Positions 36,374-48,433 of a DNA stretch of 64,000 nt are shown here, piece by piece. The DNA is taken from positions 15,150,788 to 15,214,787 of the forward strand of contig CM022673.1 in NCBI GenBank assembly GCA_012295275.1, given 5' to 3'. The position numbers and the translations under genes are program-made. The notes under the pieces are model-generated. The model made no database searches. It was not told the DNA's origin and was given only the letters and a program-made list of their open reading frames with translations. Source of the stretch: Chrysomallon squamiferum. Lineage: Eukaryota; Mollusca; Gastropoda; Neomphalida; Peltospiridae. How positions within the stretch are numbered: position 1 is the first letter of the stretch; every line of letters begins with the position of its first letter.

Positions 36374-39300
36374 ACAAAAACAAAACAAAACAAAACAGTA
36401 ACCACCATTTACAAACTGTTCACGACAAGCACGCCAAGAACACAGGTCTCTCCGTCCTTCAATGGAACGCCAAAGGCCTTCACTCAACAGGCCACGGAGA
36501 CGAACTACTACACTTCCTGGCCTCCACTACAAACACACCGGACATAATATGCATTCAAGAAACATGGCTGGGACATTACAACAAAAACAACAAAACAACA
36601 AAAAACCTTTACGGTCCCCGGGTACCAAAGTCACTACGTCAACAGATACAACAGCACCCGGGGAGGTATCATGACTCTCGTCAAACAAGACATTCCACAC
36701 ACCAAGCTGAACCAAGCCAAAGTTCACGCCAACATAGAAATACTAAGCATCACAATACACAACAACAATCAAAACATCGACATCATTAACATATACAGCC
36801 CACCCACTCCCGCACTACACACCATTCAAACCCAGGATTTAAACAAAATGATCACAACAAACAACAAGGTCATTATAGTGGGCGATTTCAACTGTCACAA
36901 CACCCTATGGGGTGGCTCGACAGACGACAGCCCTGGAATCGTCCTCGAAGATTTCCTGGAACAAAACCAGCTGGTCTGTTTGAACGACGGAACATTCACA
37001 TACACTAGCGACATCAATGGGGGCCAAACCGCCATTGATGTAACTTTCACAAGCAAGGACATCGCAGCACTCTCCGAATGGCAAGTGCTCGATGAGCTAA
37101 ACAGCGACCACCACCCGATACTCACCAACTACAACAGCAAGAACACCTTCTCGGACAGATCCATCTTCACACCGAAATGGAACTTCAACAAAGCAGACTG
37201 GGAAGGCTTCTACAAAGCATGCAGAAACATCAACACGCAGAACCCCAACGACATCGACGCCTACTGCGCATCACTCACCAACACGATACACTCCATTGCA
37301 ATCAAATACATACCGAAAACCAGAAAATGCACCGGCAAAATATCCAATCCCTGGTGGACGGAACGCATAGAAAACAAATGCAAGGAGAGAAACAAATACA
37401 GAAGACAATACAAAAAAGACAGAAATCATTCTACGCACGAAAAATATAAAATATCAAAAAAAGAAGTTTCCAACCTAATACTCACAGCGAAACAAGAACA
37501 CTGGGAACTTTTTTGCAACAACATCGACCACAAAACATCAGTCAAAGACATGTGGGCCAAAGTAAAAAACATTCAAGGAAAAAAACCCCACAGAATTAAC
37601 ACTCTCGGCAAAAGCAACATCGCATTCACTGACAAGCAAAAAGCGGACCTACTCAGCCAAACCTTCGCCAAGTCCAGCAGCAATTCGAACTTCCCACTGA
37701 AGTTCGCAAAGAAACAACTGGACAACCAAGCAATCGGCGAACACTCCGCAGACACAGAAAACAGAAAATACAATCAACTATTCAACATCAGTGAATTAAA
37801 ACATGCACTCAAAAACAAGAAAAGTACAGCCACGGGGCCAGACAAAATAAGCTACACATTATTACAACATCTACCAGACGAAACCCTACTGGTTATACTC
37901 GAACTTTACAACACAATATGGACCACCGGCAAGATTCCAACAAATTGGAAACAGCCGAATGTTTCAGCTTGCCCAAACCACACAAAGATCACTCATTACC
38001 CAACAGCTACAGGCCGATCACGCTGACGTCACATATGTGTAAAACTTTCGAAACAATGATCAACACACGCCTAAACCAGCATTTAAACGACAACAATTTA
38101 ATCAGCAAATTTCAAAGCGGCTTCAGGAAGAAACACAGCACTAACGACCAGATCACACGCCTACATACATCAATTAATCAATCTTTTCGAAAATCAAAAA
38201 AAGTCATAGCAGTTTTTTTAGACATTGAAAAAGCATTCGACATGGTATGGAGGGAAGGACTATTAGTTAAATTAATAAATAACAACATTAAAGGCAACAT
38301 GTTCAACTTCATCAAAGACTTTATCAACAACAGATCCATAGCAGTCAAAATAAACGGTCACACCTCAGAGAAAACGAAAATCGAAAACGGCATCCCCCAA
38401 GGATCCGTGATCTCGCCCACACTCTTCAACATCTACATCAACGACATAGTGACAGCACTCGACCAACAAGACAACGTCAGAAATCCACCAAAGGAACCGA
38501 TAAATACAGCACTCTTTGCAGACGACTGCGCCTTTTGGCGGGCAGGCAGATCGACCGCAGCCATACAGAAACAAATACAAAAAGACTTAAACAACAAACG
38601 ATTGGCCGTTGAAATGGGGCATAAAGATTTCTCTTTCGAAAACGACGTGCCTCCTTTTCAACAAGAAATCAGACAACAGCAAGATCACACTCAACATCGA
38701 CAACTTCATAGCACAAACAAAGACATTCAAATTTCTAGGTGTGACATTCGACAGTCAACTCAACTTCCGATGCCACATACACAACATAATTGCCTCCTGC
38801 AAAAAAACAATCAATCTTCTAAAGTTAATTTCTGGAACCAGTTGGGGAGCAAACGAGTCAACGCTGATTTTGATACACAAAGCGTGTATTCTCTCCAAGC
38901 TCGACTACGGAGCCACGGCTTACTCGAATGCTCCCAAACTTTATTTTAAAAAACTAGATATAATTCAATCAAGTGCCCTCAGGGTGATCGGCCACCTGCC
39001 AAACAACACCATCCGACAGCCTCCTGTCGGAATACAGCATCCAACCATTAAAATACAGAAGAAAACTGCAGCTACTAAAATACAACCTGAAAATACACAC
39101 ACTCAACACAGACCACCCGGTCAAGGATCTGGTCCCCGACCAACAAAGGATAGGACAACTCTTCAAATCGCATAGTCTACTACTATCGAATTTCCCGACA
39201 ACAGCTAGCGAAATGGAAAGGGAAACAGAATAGGTGAAATACCACAAAGAAAGAAAACCGACAATCAACACACGTTTCCTGATCAAAAGAGAAACATTGG

Positions 39301-40636
39301 AAACAATGGCCTGAACCAGCATTTAAACGACAACAATTTAATCAGCAAATTTAAAAGCGGCTTCAGGAAGAAACACAGCACAAACAACCAGATCACACGC
39401 CTGCATACATCAATTAATCAATCTTTTCGAAAATCAAAAACAGTCATAGCAGTTTTTTTAGACATTGAAAAACATTCGACGTGGTATGAAATGCCTCCTT
39501 TCTACTAAAATAGAGAAGAAAGCTGCAGCTACTGAAATACAGCCTGAAAACACACTCTCAAAACAGACAACCCCGTCAAGGATCTGGTGCCCGAGCTACA
39601 AAGAATAGGGCAACTCTCTAAATCGCATAGTTTACTACTATCGAATTTCCCGACAACTGCCAGCGAAATCGAAAGGCAAACAGGAATAGGGAAATGCCAC
39701 TGCCGGCATACCACAAAGAAACAAAACCAACAATAAACACACTTTTCCTGATCAAGACAAAAACAGACAAAACAGACTTTCCACCCTTCAAAAAGGCCAT
39801 ATTTCTAGCAGCAGCAAACGACCACTACAAAAAACACATCTACACCGACGGATCCAAAATCCCAGACAACGGGAAAGTAGGATTCGCCTTGATAGCCCTA
39901 GATCACAGAAACAAACCCACATGCATACAATTCGGCCGCATCAGAAATCACCTTTCGGTATACACGGCTGAACTGGTTGCCATCATCAGAGCAATGCTGT
40001 GGGTGAAACACAACAACAAGCACACAGTGATCTTCTCAGCCAGCCTAAGTTCCGTCATCTCAATACAATCCGGACGTTCCAGTAGATCAGATCTACTTAG
40101 TAAAATACAACAACTACACGAGGACATACAACACAACAAGAAAGAACTAACCATCAAGTGGCTCCCAGCACATCGGCATCATCGGCAACGAACTTGCCGA
40201 CCACTACGCCAAAGAATCACTCAGCATTAAAGAGGAAGACATTTGCACAGACATACACTACGGAGTAAACGAAATTCTGCCCATCGCAGGCAAACATTAC
40301 GACAAACAATGGGAAAAGAAATGGTACTCCAACATCATACCGCTCAGCAAATACCGAAAATCATAATCGCCAACAAACTACACAACAATCTCACCTAAGT
40401 CAGAATTGGTTACTTGACCAGTTTAAATGCAATCCGATACATCACCCAACTGCAGCTGTGGACTCTCCGAAACCATGAAACACTACTTGTTTCACTGTCA
40501 AAATTTCGCCAATGAAAGACAAGCACTACGCAACACATTGGAGGAACTAAAAATCGAGTTCAAGCTCCAAAACATCCTTGCACCAAACACGAAAGACAGA
40601 TTTAGTCCTCGCTGCAACGCAAAACACAAACCTTAG
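36370..40636 (+). pseudogene. LINE B5 ORF2: endonuclease-RT-RNase H, multiply broken
   Basis: Endonuclease motifs as in the array, then RT with TGPDKISYTLLQ, YRPITLTSHMCK, FQSGFRKKHSTNDQ, FLDIEKAFDMVW, GIPQGSVISPTLFN and LFADDCAFW, then RNase H (HIYTDGSK, YTAELVAII) and a C-terminal CSCGLSETMKHYLFHC finger. Frame breaks occur near 36,600, 37,950, 38,600, 39,000 and 40,170. An RT fragment is repeated at 39,313-39,495. Not functional. Confidence 0.88.
39313..39500 (+). repeat. Duplicated RT segment inside B5
   Basis: Corresponds to 38,070-38,245 (AACCAGCATTTAAACGAC to the GACATTGAAAAA motif) with several substitutions and one lost base, followed at about 39,505 by sequence corresponding to 39,050 onward. 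It looks like a recombination joint between two diverged copies. Confidence 0.8.
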
Positions 40637-41361
40637 ACTCCGAGTTGAAAGTTTGAATTTCTTTTTTTTCTTTTTTCTTTGTTTGTTTGTGACACAAAAA
40701 CAACTGAATGAAGTTATAGACTTAAATTGATTGGTTGAACAGCTGATTGATCAATGGATGGATCGGCTGATTGACGGATCAATTTGAATAGCCAATTAAA
40801 TTAATAATTTAAAACAATATATATACTTACTTTCAAACCATACTAACCCAGTTATCGGATTTTAAAAAATGTCCATAATAAATGTAAATAAGTGAACTTA
40901 CGTTCATGTTCTTATTGTTAGTTGCAGGTGTTTATTACATCTTTTAATTAATAAAAAGACATTTGGTAAAAAGGAAAAAGTTTCAAATTGTTGGACCAGA
41001 AGGAAACAGGCAGAAAGAACAAGGAAACATCAACAGCAGCCGAGAACAGAACAAACAAACAGGACCCAACCAACACGGACCCGGTGACGAATACGAGACC
41101 TTCAACGAGCTAGACAAGTGCCGGAAACAACAACGAGCGGAACACAACGAAATATCGCAACCGATTCGTTACGATCCGATATGCTGGACACTCACTTGTG
41201 TCCTGCAATCGTAACGAGAACCCACTCTTTCCTTACCAAAAACTCTTTCTGCGACGGACACCTCAGCTGACCTGTCAGAAAGCGTGTCCGCCGTCGACGT
41301 GCTTCACAACAGTTTGCTCTGATTAGCACGTTAATTCTTTTCAAGGTTCAAGGTTCAATAA

Positions 41362-41612
41362 AAGAGCAAACAGTAAAAAGGAAAAGTAATAAGGGTAATA
41401 ATAACACATAATATAAATAGCTACAAAAAAATAGCTACAAAAAATATAAATAAGAATCTAAAACTAAATAAATATAGTAAATTATACAGTATCTGTTCTT
41501 TGTGAATTCCTCTCAGCAAGCACAATCCGTACGTGAGTATTCGTCACAGCTTCCCTTCCGGTTTACACCATGTCGGGTTCGACCATCATGGCGGCGAGTC
41601 TGTTGTGAGAAT
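41362..41612 (-). mobile_element. Inverted LINE B 5'UTR fragment
   Basis: The minus strand matches the family B 5' end: CTCACAAC near 41,608, CCCGACATGGTGTAA near 41,567, TACTCACG..CGGATTGTGCTT, and GTAGCTAT..TTTATATT. It is diverged and lies head-on against the B5 3' tail. It has no ORF1. Confidence 0.8.
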
Positions 41613-41760
41613 GTTCTTAAACTTTTTGCACCTTTTCACAACCTTTCGTGTGTTTGGTTGCCATAGTTTTCTTTAGATAGTTCGATTCTAAATACATAGA
41701 CAAGTCTATATTACTTTTAAAAAGTCTAAAGCTATCGTAACTATTGTGAGAATGCCTTAT
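41613..41760. other. Unassigned unique sequence
   Basis: About 150 bp without a recognisable gene or repeat, between the LINE fragment and histone promoter relics. Confidence 0.6.
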
Positions 41761-41880
41761 ATAACCGAGTCGTGCACTTTCTTCGCATTGAAATGGCGCC
41801 GAATTTTGCGGTTTCCTTTCAGACCGCCGTCCAATCGTTTCTCAGTTCTCCGAGGTTATAAATAGAACCTTCCCACTCTG
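41761..41880 (+). promoter_or_regulatory. Decayed H4 promoter, no gene attached
   Basis: Read on the plus strand it follows the H4 upstream order of this window: GTGCACTTTCTTCGCATTGA, GGCGCCGAATTTTGC, GGTTTCCTTTCAGACCGCCG, CCAATCG (41,831) and TTATAAATA (41,856-41,864). H4 coding sequence is not present downstream; another spacer relic in opposite orientation starts at 41,893. It is a relic by context. Confidence 0.75.
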
Positions 41881-41892
41881 TTGTCATACTTA

Positions 41893-42287
41893 ATGTTTCT
41901 ATTCTTAAGCACATTTCTAATGTTTCAAACTCCAATTCCCCGCCAAAATTCCTTCACTGGTTTCCGCCAAATCACTGACTCGTTTTCACTGGCCAGCAAA
42001 GATCTCGTAAGCGATTGTCCGTTTCACGATCCGGTCGTTAGCGTTCGTGTTAGCCGATACGGAAAATAAACGAGTGACTGAAATAATTTAATTTAATCAG
42101 TCACTTATTTCTTTAACTAGTGTCGCCCGATGGAATCACGTATTACCCACCGACTAGTCCCCCGATTTCTCTTTTTAGAACTCGTCGTTAGGACGAGTCC
42201 GTATGGAGCCGAGTGGTGCACTTTCTTCGCATCGAAACGGCGCCGAATTTTGCAGTTTCCTTTTAGACTGCCATCCAATCGTTACCA
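41893..42287 (-). other. Decayed H4-H3 spacer relic in the left IR arm
   Basis: On the minus strand it follows the H4-H3 spacer of 446-850 in order: CCAAT (42,275 plus), GGCGCCGTTTCGATGCG, GACGAGTTCTAAAA, ATCGGGGGACTAGTCGG, CAGCCAATCG-like and TTTGAAACATT. Its partner is at 53,316-53,683. No histone coding region adjoins it. Confidence 0.82.
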
Positions 42288-43711
42288 ATATTTATGTTCC
42301 ACATAACCATTGGTTTGGATGCTTCATTTCTGACTATTTTGTATTTTTCACGTGTGGAATGATTTTTATTTTTTATATTGTCTTCTATATTTCTTTTTCT
42401 ATATTTATTTCCGTAATGCACGGTCCACATGGAGTGAAGATGTTAGTAAGAATGAAATTCACTGTTTACGTTTGTTACTCCTGAACTGCAACTCGTAAAT
42501 GACATTTACTTCACGTTTTTTCTGTGCCCCAGTCATCTAGAAAACAGAAATAATAATAATAAGATGATGATGAAGAAGAAATAATAAAGAAAAAGTTGTA
42601 ACATCAAACAAAAGCACCTTAAATACACAGACAAGCACTTCATGTGAAAAGGTATTAATTGAAGTATGCAATTCCACTTTCGGACTGATGTTCTTTTGTC
42701 TTAACTAATAACTGACACATCTGGCGTGTTGTGCATTGTGTTCTGTTGAGTTTCTGTGGGTTTTGTACGTACGTGAAATTGATAGTTATCTCACTCGGGT
42801 ACTTATTAGATGCAGTAGTGGTCATCATTTATTGTTTTTTTATTGCAAGTTCCAAGTTAAATGTTTTACAGTTTGCTGTCGTTAACACATTTCTATTAGT
42901 TGTATTAAGTGTCGCGTTCTCTGTCGGGTACTAGTATCTAAGATATTTTTATAAACATTCGTTGTGTTATCTTTTTCTTCGGTTTATTTGTCCTTATGAT
43001 TTTGGTGCATTGTATATACATTTGATACACTTAAATGCTTATTGTCACAAGGTTCCGGTTACCGTAAGAAGAAAACAGTCCAGTACTAAAATGTTAAAAC
43101 CTGTTCATGATATGTATTTGTGTGTACGTATGAAAATATATTCTAAAAGAAATGTGTATATTGCAGTGGCAATGACTGCTTCCTGTTGAGAAATTTAAAG
43201 CACGTGTAAGGAGACGCTTTCCAGGGATCCTCCTAAATCAAGGCATTTTTTACCCCAGTTTTAACCCTAGTTAGTTGTGACTTCTAGATACTCCCATCGA
43301 CTATTTTCCTGACACTTTATTTACTATAATAATAATAATAGTAATGATAATAATAATTTAATGATTTATTTGTTTTCTGTATAATAAACACTAATTTAGT
43401 AATATTAGAAAATAGTTTTCTTCTGGCTATGAAAATGAAATTATTACCAAAATAATTAATTGCAGAATATGTTTGATAAATAAAATAAAAATATGAACAA
43501 TACATACACTGTGATGGATAACGACTGCGTGCAGACTGACTGGATTGAAATGTCACGACAAAACATCAGCTTATGACAAGCCATGCTCTCTTCTAAAGGG
43601 GACGTTACTCTAATACACTTACAGAAAGAAAGAATGTACAATTTTACAAGAGCACCGGCGTTTTTATGTGAAAAGTTATCTTTATTTATTTAGCATTGTG
43701 TTTGTTTTCTC

Positions 43712-43773
<62 letters not shown>

Positions 43774-44312
43774 TTAAAAAAAGACAGAATAACAAATCAA
43801 TCAAAATCAGACGAAATAGAAAATTTTTCAATACGACTAAATATAATTTTAGCACGTTCATTATTCATATACGGAAAAATCCCATGAAATGAAATAAAAT
43901 TATTAATCATTTTAGAATTAAAATAAATAAATAAATAAATAAATAAATAAAAATTAAAAAACTATTAAAATTTGTAAATGATACATTGGGGTCTTCTTTG
44001 ATTTAAATGTTTTGTAGCTGTCACAGTGTTTGGTGACATTATCACCATTCTTCTCAAGGAACAGTTTATTGTGGTAGATGGTGGATGAGTGGTGCTGTGT
44101 CCAGATTTTTTGTTTGTTTTTGTACTTATTATTATATAATATAGAAATATTTTTACTTAGCGAGTAGCGGACGTACACCTCGTGAGGGTGACGAGCAGAA
44201 AGGACGCGGGTGTGGCTGTGTGTGGCTGGTTGAAGAGAGAAGACAGTACTGCCAGGTGTCGTCTTCCATCTCAGAACCCATCTGGTCTCCTGACACAAGT
44301 ATCCTTTACTTC
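41893..44312 (+). repeat. Large inverted repeat, left arm
   Basis: Matches in inverted orientation 44,741-46,421 and, outward, 53,203-53,683. Content from the outside: spacer relic, about 215 bp present only in this arm (about 42,270-42,485), unique AT-rich DNA, AAT runs (43,713-43,772) and a region at 44,155-44,312. Most positions agree between arms with scattered substitutions; microsatellites differ in length. Two short open frames (42,731-42,934 and 42,962-43,189) recur in the other arm but show no recognisable domain. Confidence 0.92.
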
Positions 44313-44740
44313 ATTACCCCCATCATGTATTGATAAACTATCTATATTTTTATATTGTTACTTCTGTTTCTTCGATACATTGTATTATTAGGCTATCCAC
44401 TTGGTTTTTCAGATGCTTTTTTTTTGTGGGGGGAGGGGGTAAATATATTGTCTGGAGTAAACTTGATTTTCATTGTTGTTAGAACATTACTTAAGCTGCG
44501 TTTGTCGTATTTCGTACAATAGAAAGGATAGTACCTGACAATGTACTTAATGGCATTTGTTACTTACACTGAGTTTGAGTAAACTCTCCCAGCCCACACT
44601 CAGACAAAAACAAAACAACTTAAACTATAACCTGCCTCAGAGTGGGGTCAACGTTGGACTAAACGAGAAAAGACATGTCATAATTTCGTTATAGTTATGT
44701 TTACATTTACATTTTTACATTTTTTTTGCGTTTTTTCTGT
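44313..44740. other. Loop of the inverted repeat with a LINE A relic
   Basis: From about 44,345 to 44,578 the sequence matches the 3' end of family A ORF2 in minus orientation (compare 5,310-5,545). From 44,579 to about 44,675 the neighbouring stretch (compare 5,545-5,645) appears in plus orientation. A short piece near 44,678-44,705 may return to minus orientation. Strongly diverged, so old. Confidence 0.75.
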
Positions 44741-45249
44741 AAAGGATACTTGTGTCACGAGACCAGATGGGTTCTGAGATGGCAGACAACACCTGGCAGT
44801 ATTGTCTTCTCTCTTCCACCAGCCACACACGGCCACACCCGTCCTTTCTGCTCGTCGCCCTCACGAGGTGTACGTCCGCTACTCGCTAAGTAAATATATT
44901 TCTATATTATATAATAAATAAATAAATAAATAAAACTGGACACAGCACCACTCATCGACAAGATACCACAATAAACTGTTCCTTGAGAAGATTGGTGATA
45001 ATGTCACCAAACACTGTGACAGCTACAAAACATTTAAATCAAAGAAGACCCCAATGTATCATTTACAAATTTTAATAGTTTTTTAATTTTTATTTATTTA
45101 TTTATTTTAATTCTAAAATGATTAATAATTTTATTTCATTTCATGGGATTTTTCCATATATGAATAATGAACGTGCTAAAATTATATTTAGTCGTTATGA
45201 AAATTCTTCTATTTCGTCTGATTTTGATTGATTTGTTATTCTTTCTTTC

Positions 45250-45291
<42 letters not shown>

Positions 45292-46421
45292 GAGAAAACA
45301 AACACAATGCTAAATAAATAAAGATAACCTTTCACATAACAAACGCCGGTGCTCTTGTAAAATTGTACATTCTTTCTTTCTGTAAGTGTATCAGAGTAAC
45401 ATCCCCTTTAGAAAAGAGCATGGCTTGTCATAAGCTGATGTTTTGTCGTGACATTTCAATCCAGTCAGTCTGCACGCAGTCGTTATCCATCACAATGTAT
45501 GTATTGTTCATGTTTTTATTTTATGTATCAAACATATTCTGCAATTAATTATTTTTGTAATAATTTCATTTTCATAGCCAGAAGAAAACTATTTTCCTAT
45601 TATTACTAAATTAGTGTTTATTATACAGAAAACAAATAAATCATTAAATTATTATTATTATTATTATCATTACTATTATTATTATTATTATAGTAAATAA
45701 AGTGTCAGGAAAATAGTCGATGGGAGTATCTAGAAGTCACAACTAACTAGGGTTAAAACTGGGGTAAAAAATGCCTCGATTTAGGAGGATCCCTGGAAAG
45801 CGTCTCCTTACACGTGCTTTAAATTTCTCAACAGGAAGCAGTCATTGCCACTGCAATATACACATTTCTTTTAGAATATATTTTCATACGTACACACAAA
45901 TACATATCATGAACAGGTTTTAACATTTTAGTACTGGACTGTTTTCTTCTTACGGTAACCGGAACCTTGTGACAATAAGCATTTAAGTGTATCAAATGTA
46001 TATACATTGCACCAAAATCATCAGGACAAATAAGCCGAAGAAAAAGGTAACACAACGAATGTTTATAAAAATATCTTAGATACTAGTACCCGACAGAGAA
46101 CGCGACACTTAATACAACTAATAGAAATGTGTTAACGACAGCAAACTGTAAAACATTTAACTTGGAACTTGCAATAAAAAAACAATAAATGATGACCACT
46201 ACTGCATCTAACAAGTACCCGAGTGAGATAACTATCAATTTCTCGTACGTACAAAACCCACAGAAAAACAACAGAACACAATGCACAACATGCCAGATGT
46301 CAGTTATTAGTTAAGACAAAAAAACATCAGTCCGAAAGTGGAATTGCATACTTCAGTTAATACCTTTTCACATGAAGTGCTTGTCTGTGTATTTAAGGTG
46401 CTTTTGTTTGATGTTACAACC
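44741..46421 (-). repeat. Large inverted repeat, right arm, inner part
   Basis: Reverse complement of about 42,596-44,312. It stops at 46,421 because LINE B6 is inserted; the arm resumes at 53,203. Confidence 0.92.
46411..46421. other. Target-site duplication of LINE B6, left copy
   Basis: GATGTTACAAC. The same 11 bases follow the element at 53,192-53,202. The empty site in the left arm (minus strand near 42,590-42,610) has one copy. Confidence 0.93.
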
Positions 46422-46906
46422 ATTCTTCTCACAACACACGCTTGATCGTCGTCACGGTCGATCCCGACATGGTGTAAGCCCGGAAGATAAGCTGTGAAGA
46501 TTAGTCACTGACGGATTGTGGATTGTGCTTTGTGCTGACTGAGCGGAATTCAGAAACAAAAAAGATACTGTACCTTTTTCTTATTTATTTAGATCTTAAT
46601 TCTTATTTATATTATTTGTAGGCTTTTGTATTATTGTTACTTTTATTACTTTTCTTTTTTTTTTTTTCTGCAGTTTGCTATTCTTTTACTTTCCGGTATC
46701 TCAAATAACCGATATATCTTTTATCTTTATCTCGATCTGAAAGTGAGTTGCGTTCAGCTTTAGTCTTTTTGGAATTAATATAGAATTGTCTATATATTTA
46801 AAAAAATAATAATAATAATAATAATACATTCAAATATATTTTTGAAACCGATATATTTTTAAAACCCACACAAAACAACATCAACCCATACACTTACACA
46901 ACAAAC

Positions 46907-48382
46907 ATGGCAACGAAAAACATCAACATTTACAGCTCGGGAACTGACATCTCGGATATGGAAACAAGGGTTCCTAAACGACCTAGGGACAGGAGCCCAA
47001 GCTCCGTAGAAAAAACTCACAATAGAAAACAAAAGAAAAAAACCGAAAATACAGTTCAACAAACGAAATCGGACACAGAAATAACAGAAGAACAAAAAAT
47101 CATAAATAGAAATCTGCACATTTTGGAAAGGCTACGGGAAACCGACAGCGAAGACGAACGCGAGCCAAACGCGTGGAAAATAATCAAAAGAAAAAAAACA
47201 AAACACACCCACAGCCGAACCACCATCGCAGTTCACAAAAAAAACTACACAAACATCGACAAACAGTTCCGCTATCTAATAGAAGCGCAAATTCTCATCA
47301 TGGACAAAACGACAAAAGTCAACAAAAATAATAACGGGAAAGAAATCTACTTCGAAGTAGATACAAAAACACTTAAAACAATTGGTCCCAACATCACAAT
47401 CTGGGACGAAACATTTGTTATCAGGGTTTTAGCCAAACTAATCCCCGATACCAAACAACCACAGAAAACACCCACACCACAACCCAGAAAAACACTACTG
47501 GCAACACCGCAGACAAAACAAACGCCTACTACCAAACAGCAACAACAACAACCTAAACACACAACAAAATCAAAAGAAACAACATACAAATATATCTCCA
47601 AAGATTTGGGTTTTTATTACCCACACGCTAACAAACTAGATTTCTTTGAAATATTCAACAAAGAGCTGGTAGAACAAACAAAATCAACTCTAGTCGGTGT
47701 GGAAATGTGGAGAAAGCCAAACTACTGGACCACACTGACATTCAACAACAAACTTACAAACACAACCATCACCATCGATGGATACAAGTACACACTGGCA
47801 GAAATGAGGCCGCAGTTGCCCAAGTGCGGCCACTGTCAGAAATGGGGGCACATCACAAACCAGTGCTCCCACAGAAACAACCAGAAACATTTAACATGCA
47901 GTTTCTGTGGTGGAAATCACCACAGAAACTCAGGCCAATGCCGGTCTCTGGCAAAATGCGCAAATTGCCAGGGACCACACGAATCGCATTACAAGATGTG
48001 CCCAGCAAAGATACAAGCAAACAACAAATTCGAACACAACAGAAGAGACAACAAAATTATACAAAACGTCAAGAAGAAATGCCAGAAAATAGAAGAAAAA
48101 ACCAAAACCATCATAGAAACAAAAATTAAACAACAGAACGACAAACCAAAAGACAATCTCGACAAGGAGGTCAGGATTGCAGAAATACACAAAATCATTG
48201 TCTGCCTCCTGATTGAGCTTCAGAACATCAGGACCAACAAAGGAAACACGAATGATGAAGCCAATTTGGAGCAGACAGTAGCCCACATAATTGAAGACAG
48301 CTTGGGCTTCAAAATCGACACGCAGGACAAAAGACTAAAATTACACACAGACAGGAGAAATCCTACAAGCACAAAACAGTGA
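46907..48382 (+). CDS. LINE B6 ORF1: intact gag-like protein
   Basis: 491 codons without interruption. The N-terminus is basic (VPKRPRDRSPSS near residue 25-38). A Gln-rich stretch (KQQQQQPK) lies near residue 210. A conserved block LGFYYPHANKLDFFEIFNKE precedes three zinc knuckles at about residues 307-320 (CGHCQKWGHITNQC), 331-345 (CSFCGGNHHRNSGQC) and 351-365 (CANCQGPHESHYKMC). The C-terminus is lysine-rich and helical in character. Such ORF1 proteins bind element RNA and form the retrotransposition particle. It is the only fully intact ORF1 seen in the window. Confidence 0.9.
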   Translation: MATKNINIYSSGTDISDMETRVPKRPRDRSPSSVEKTHNRKQKKKTENTVQQTKSDTEITEEQKIINRNLHILERLRETDSEDEREPNAWKIIKRKKTKHTHSRTTIAVHKKNYTNIDKQFRYLIEAQILIMDKTTKVNKNNNGKEIYFEVDTKTLKTIGPNITIWDETFVIRVLAKLIPDTKQPQKTPTPQPRKTLLATPQTKQTPTTKQQQQQPKHTTKSKETTYKYISKDLGFYYPHANKLDFFEIFNKELVEQTKSTLVGVEMWRKPNYWTTLTFNNKLTNTTITIDGYKYTLAEMRPQLPKCGHCQKWGHITNQCSHRNNQKHLTCSFCGGNHHRNSGQCRSLAKCANCQGPHESHYKMCPAKIQANNKFEHNRRDNKIIQNVKKKCQKIEEKTKTIIETKIKQQNDKPKDNLDKEVRIAEIHKIIVCLLIELQNIRTNKGNTNDEANLEQTVAHIIEDSLGFKIDTQDKRLKLHTDRRNPTSTKQ

Positions 48383-48433
48383 ACAAAACAAAACAAAACA
48401 AACAGTAACAACCATTTACAAACTCTTCACGAC

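Larger units (their letters stand above)
34442..41345 (+). mobile_element. LINE B5: RT-bearing, rearranged copy at the end of the array
   Basis: Same 5' junction as the array units, but it reads through into RT, RNase H and the long 3'UTR (40,637-41,345). From about 39,300 the sequence is visibly more diverged and repeats an RT segment, so the right part seems to come from an older copy. Its 3' tail is TTCAAGGTTCAAGGTTCAA, unlike the CCTATT tail of the array. Confidence 0.85.

Noticed and set aside
42731-43189. Two hydrophobic/basic frames present in both arms of the inverted repeat (also 45,828-46,286)
   Set aside because: Duplicated because the arms are duplicated; no domain, no clear promoter, and substitutions between arms show no coding bias by eye.
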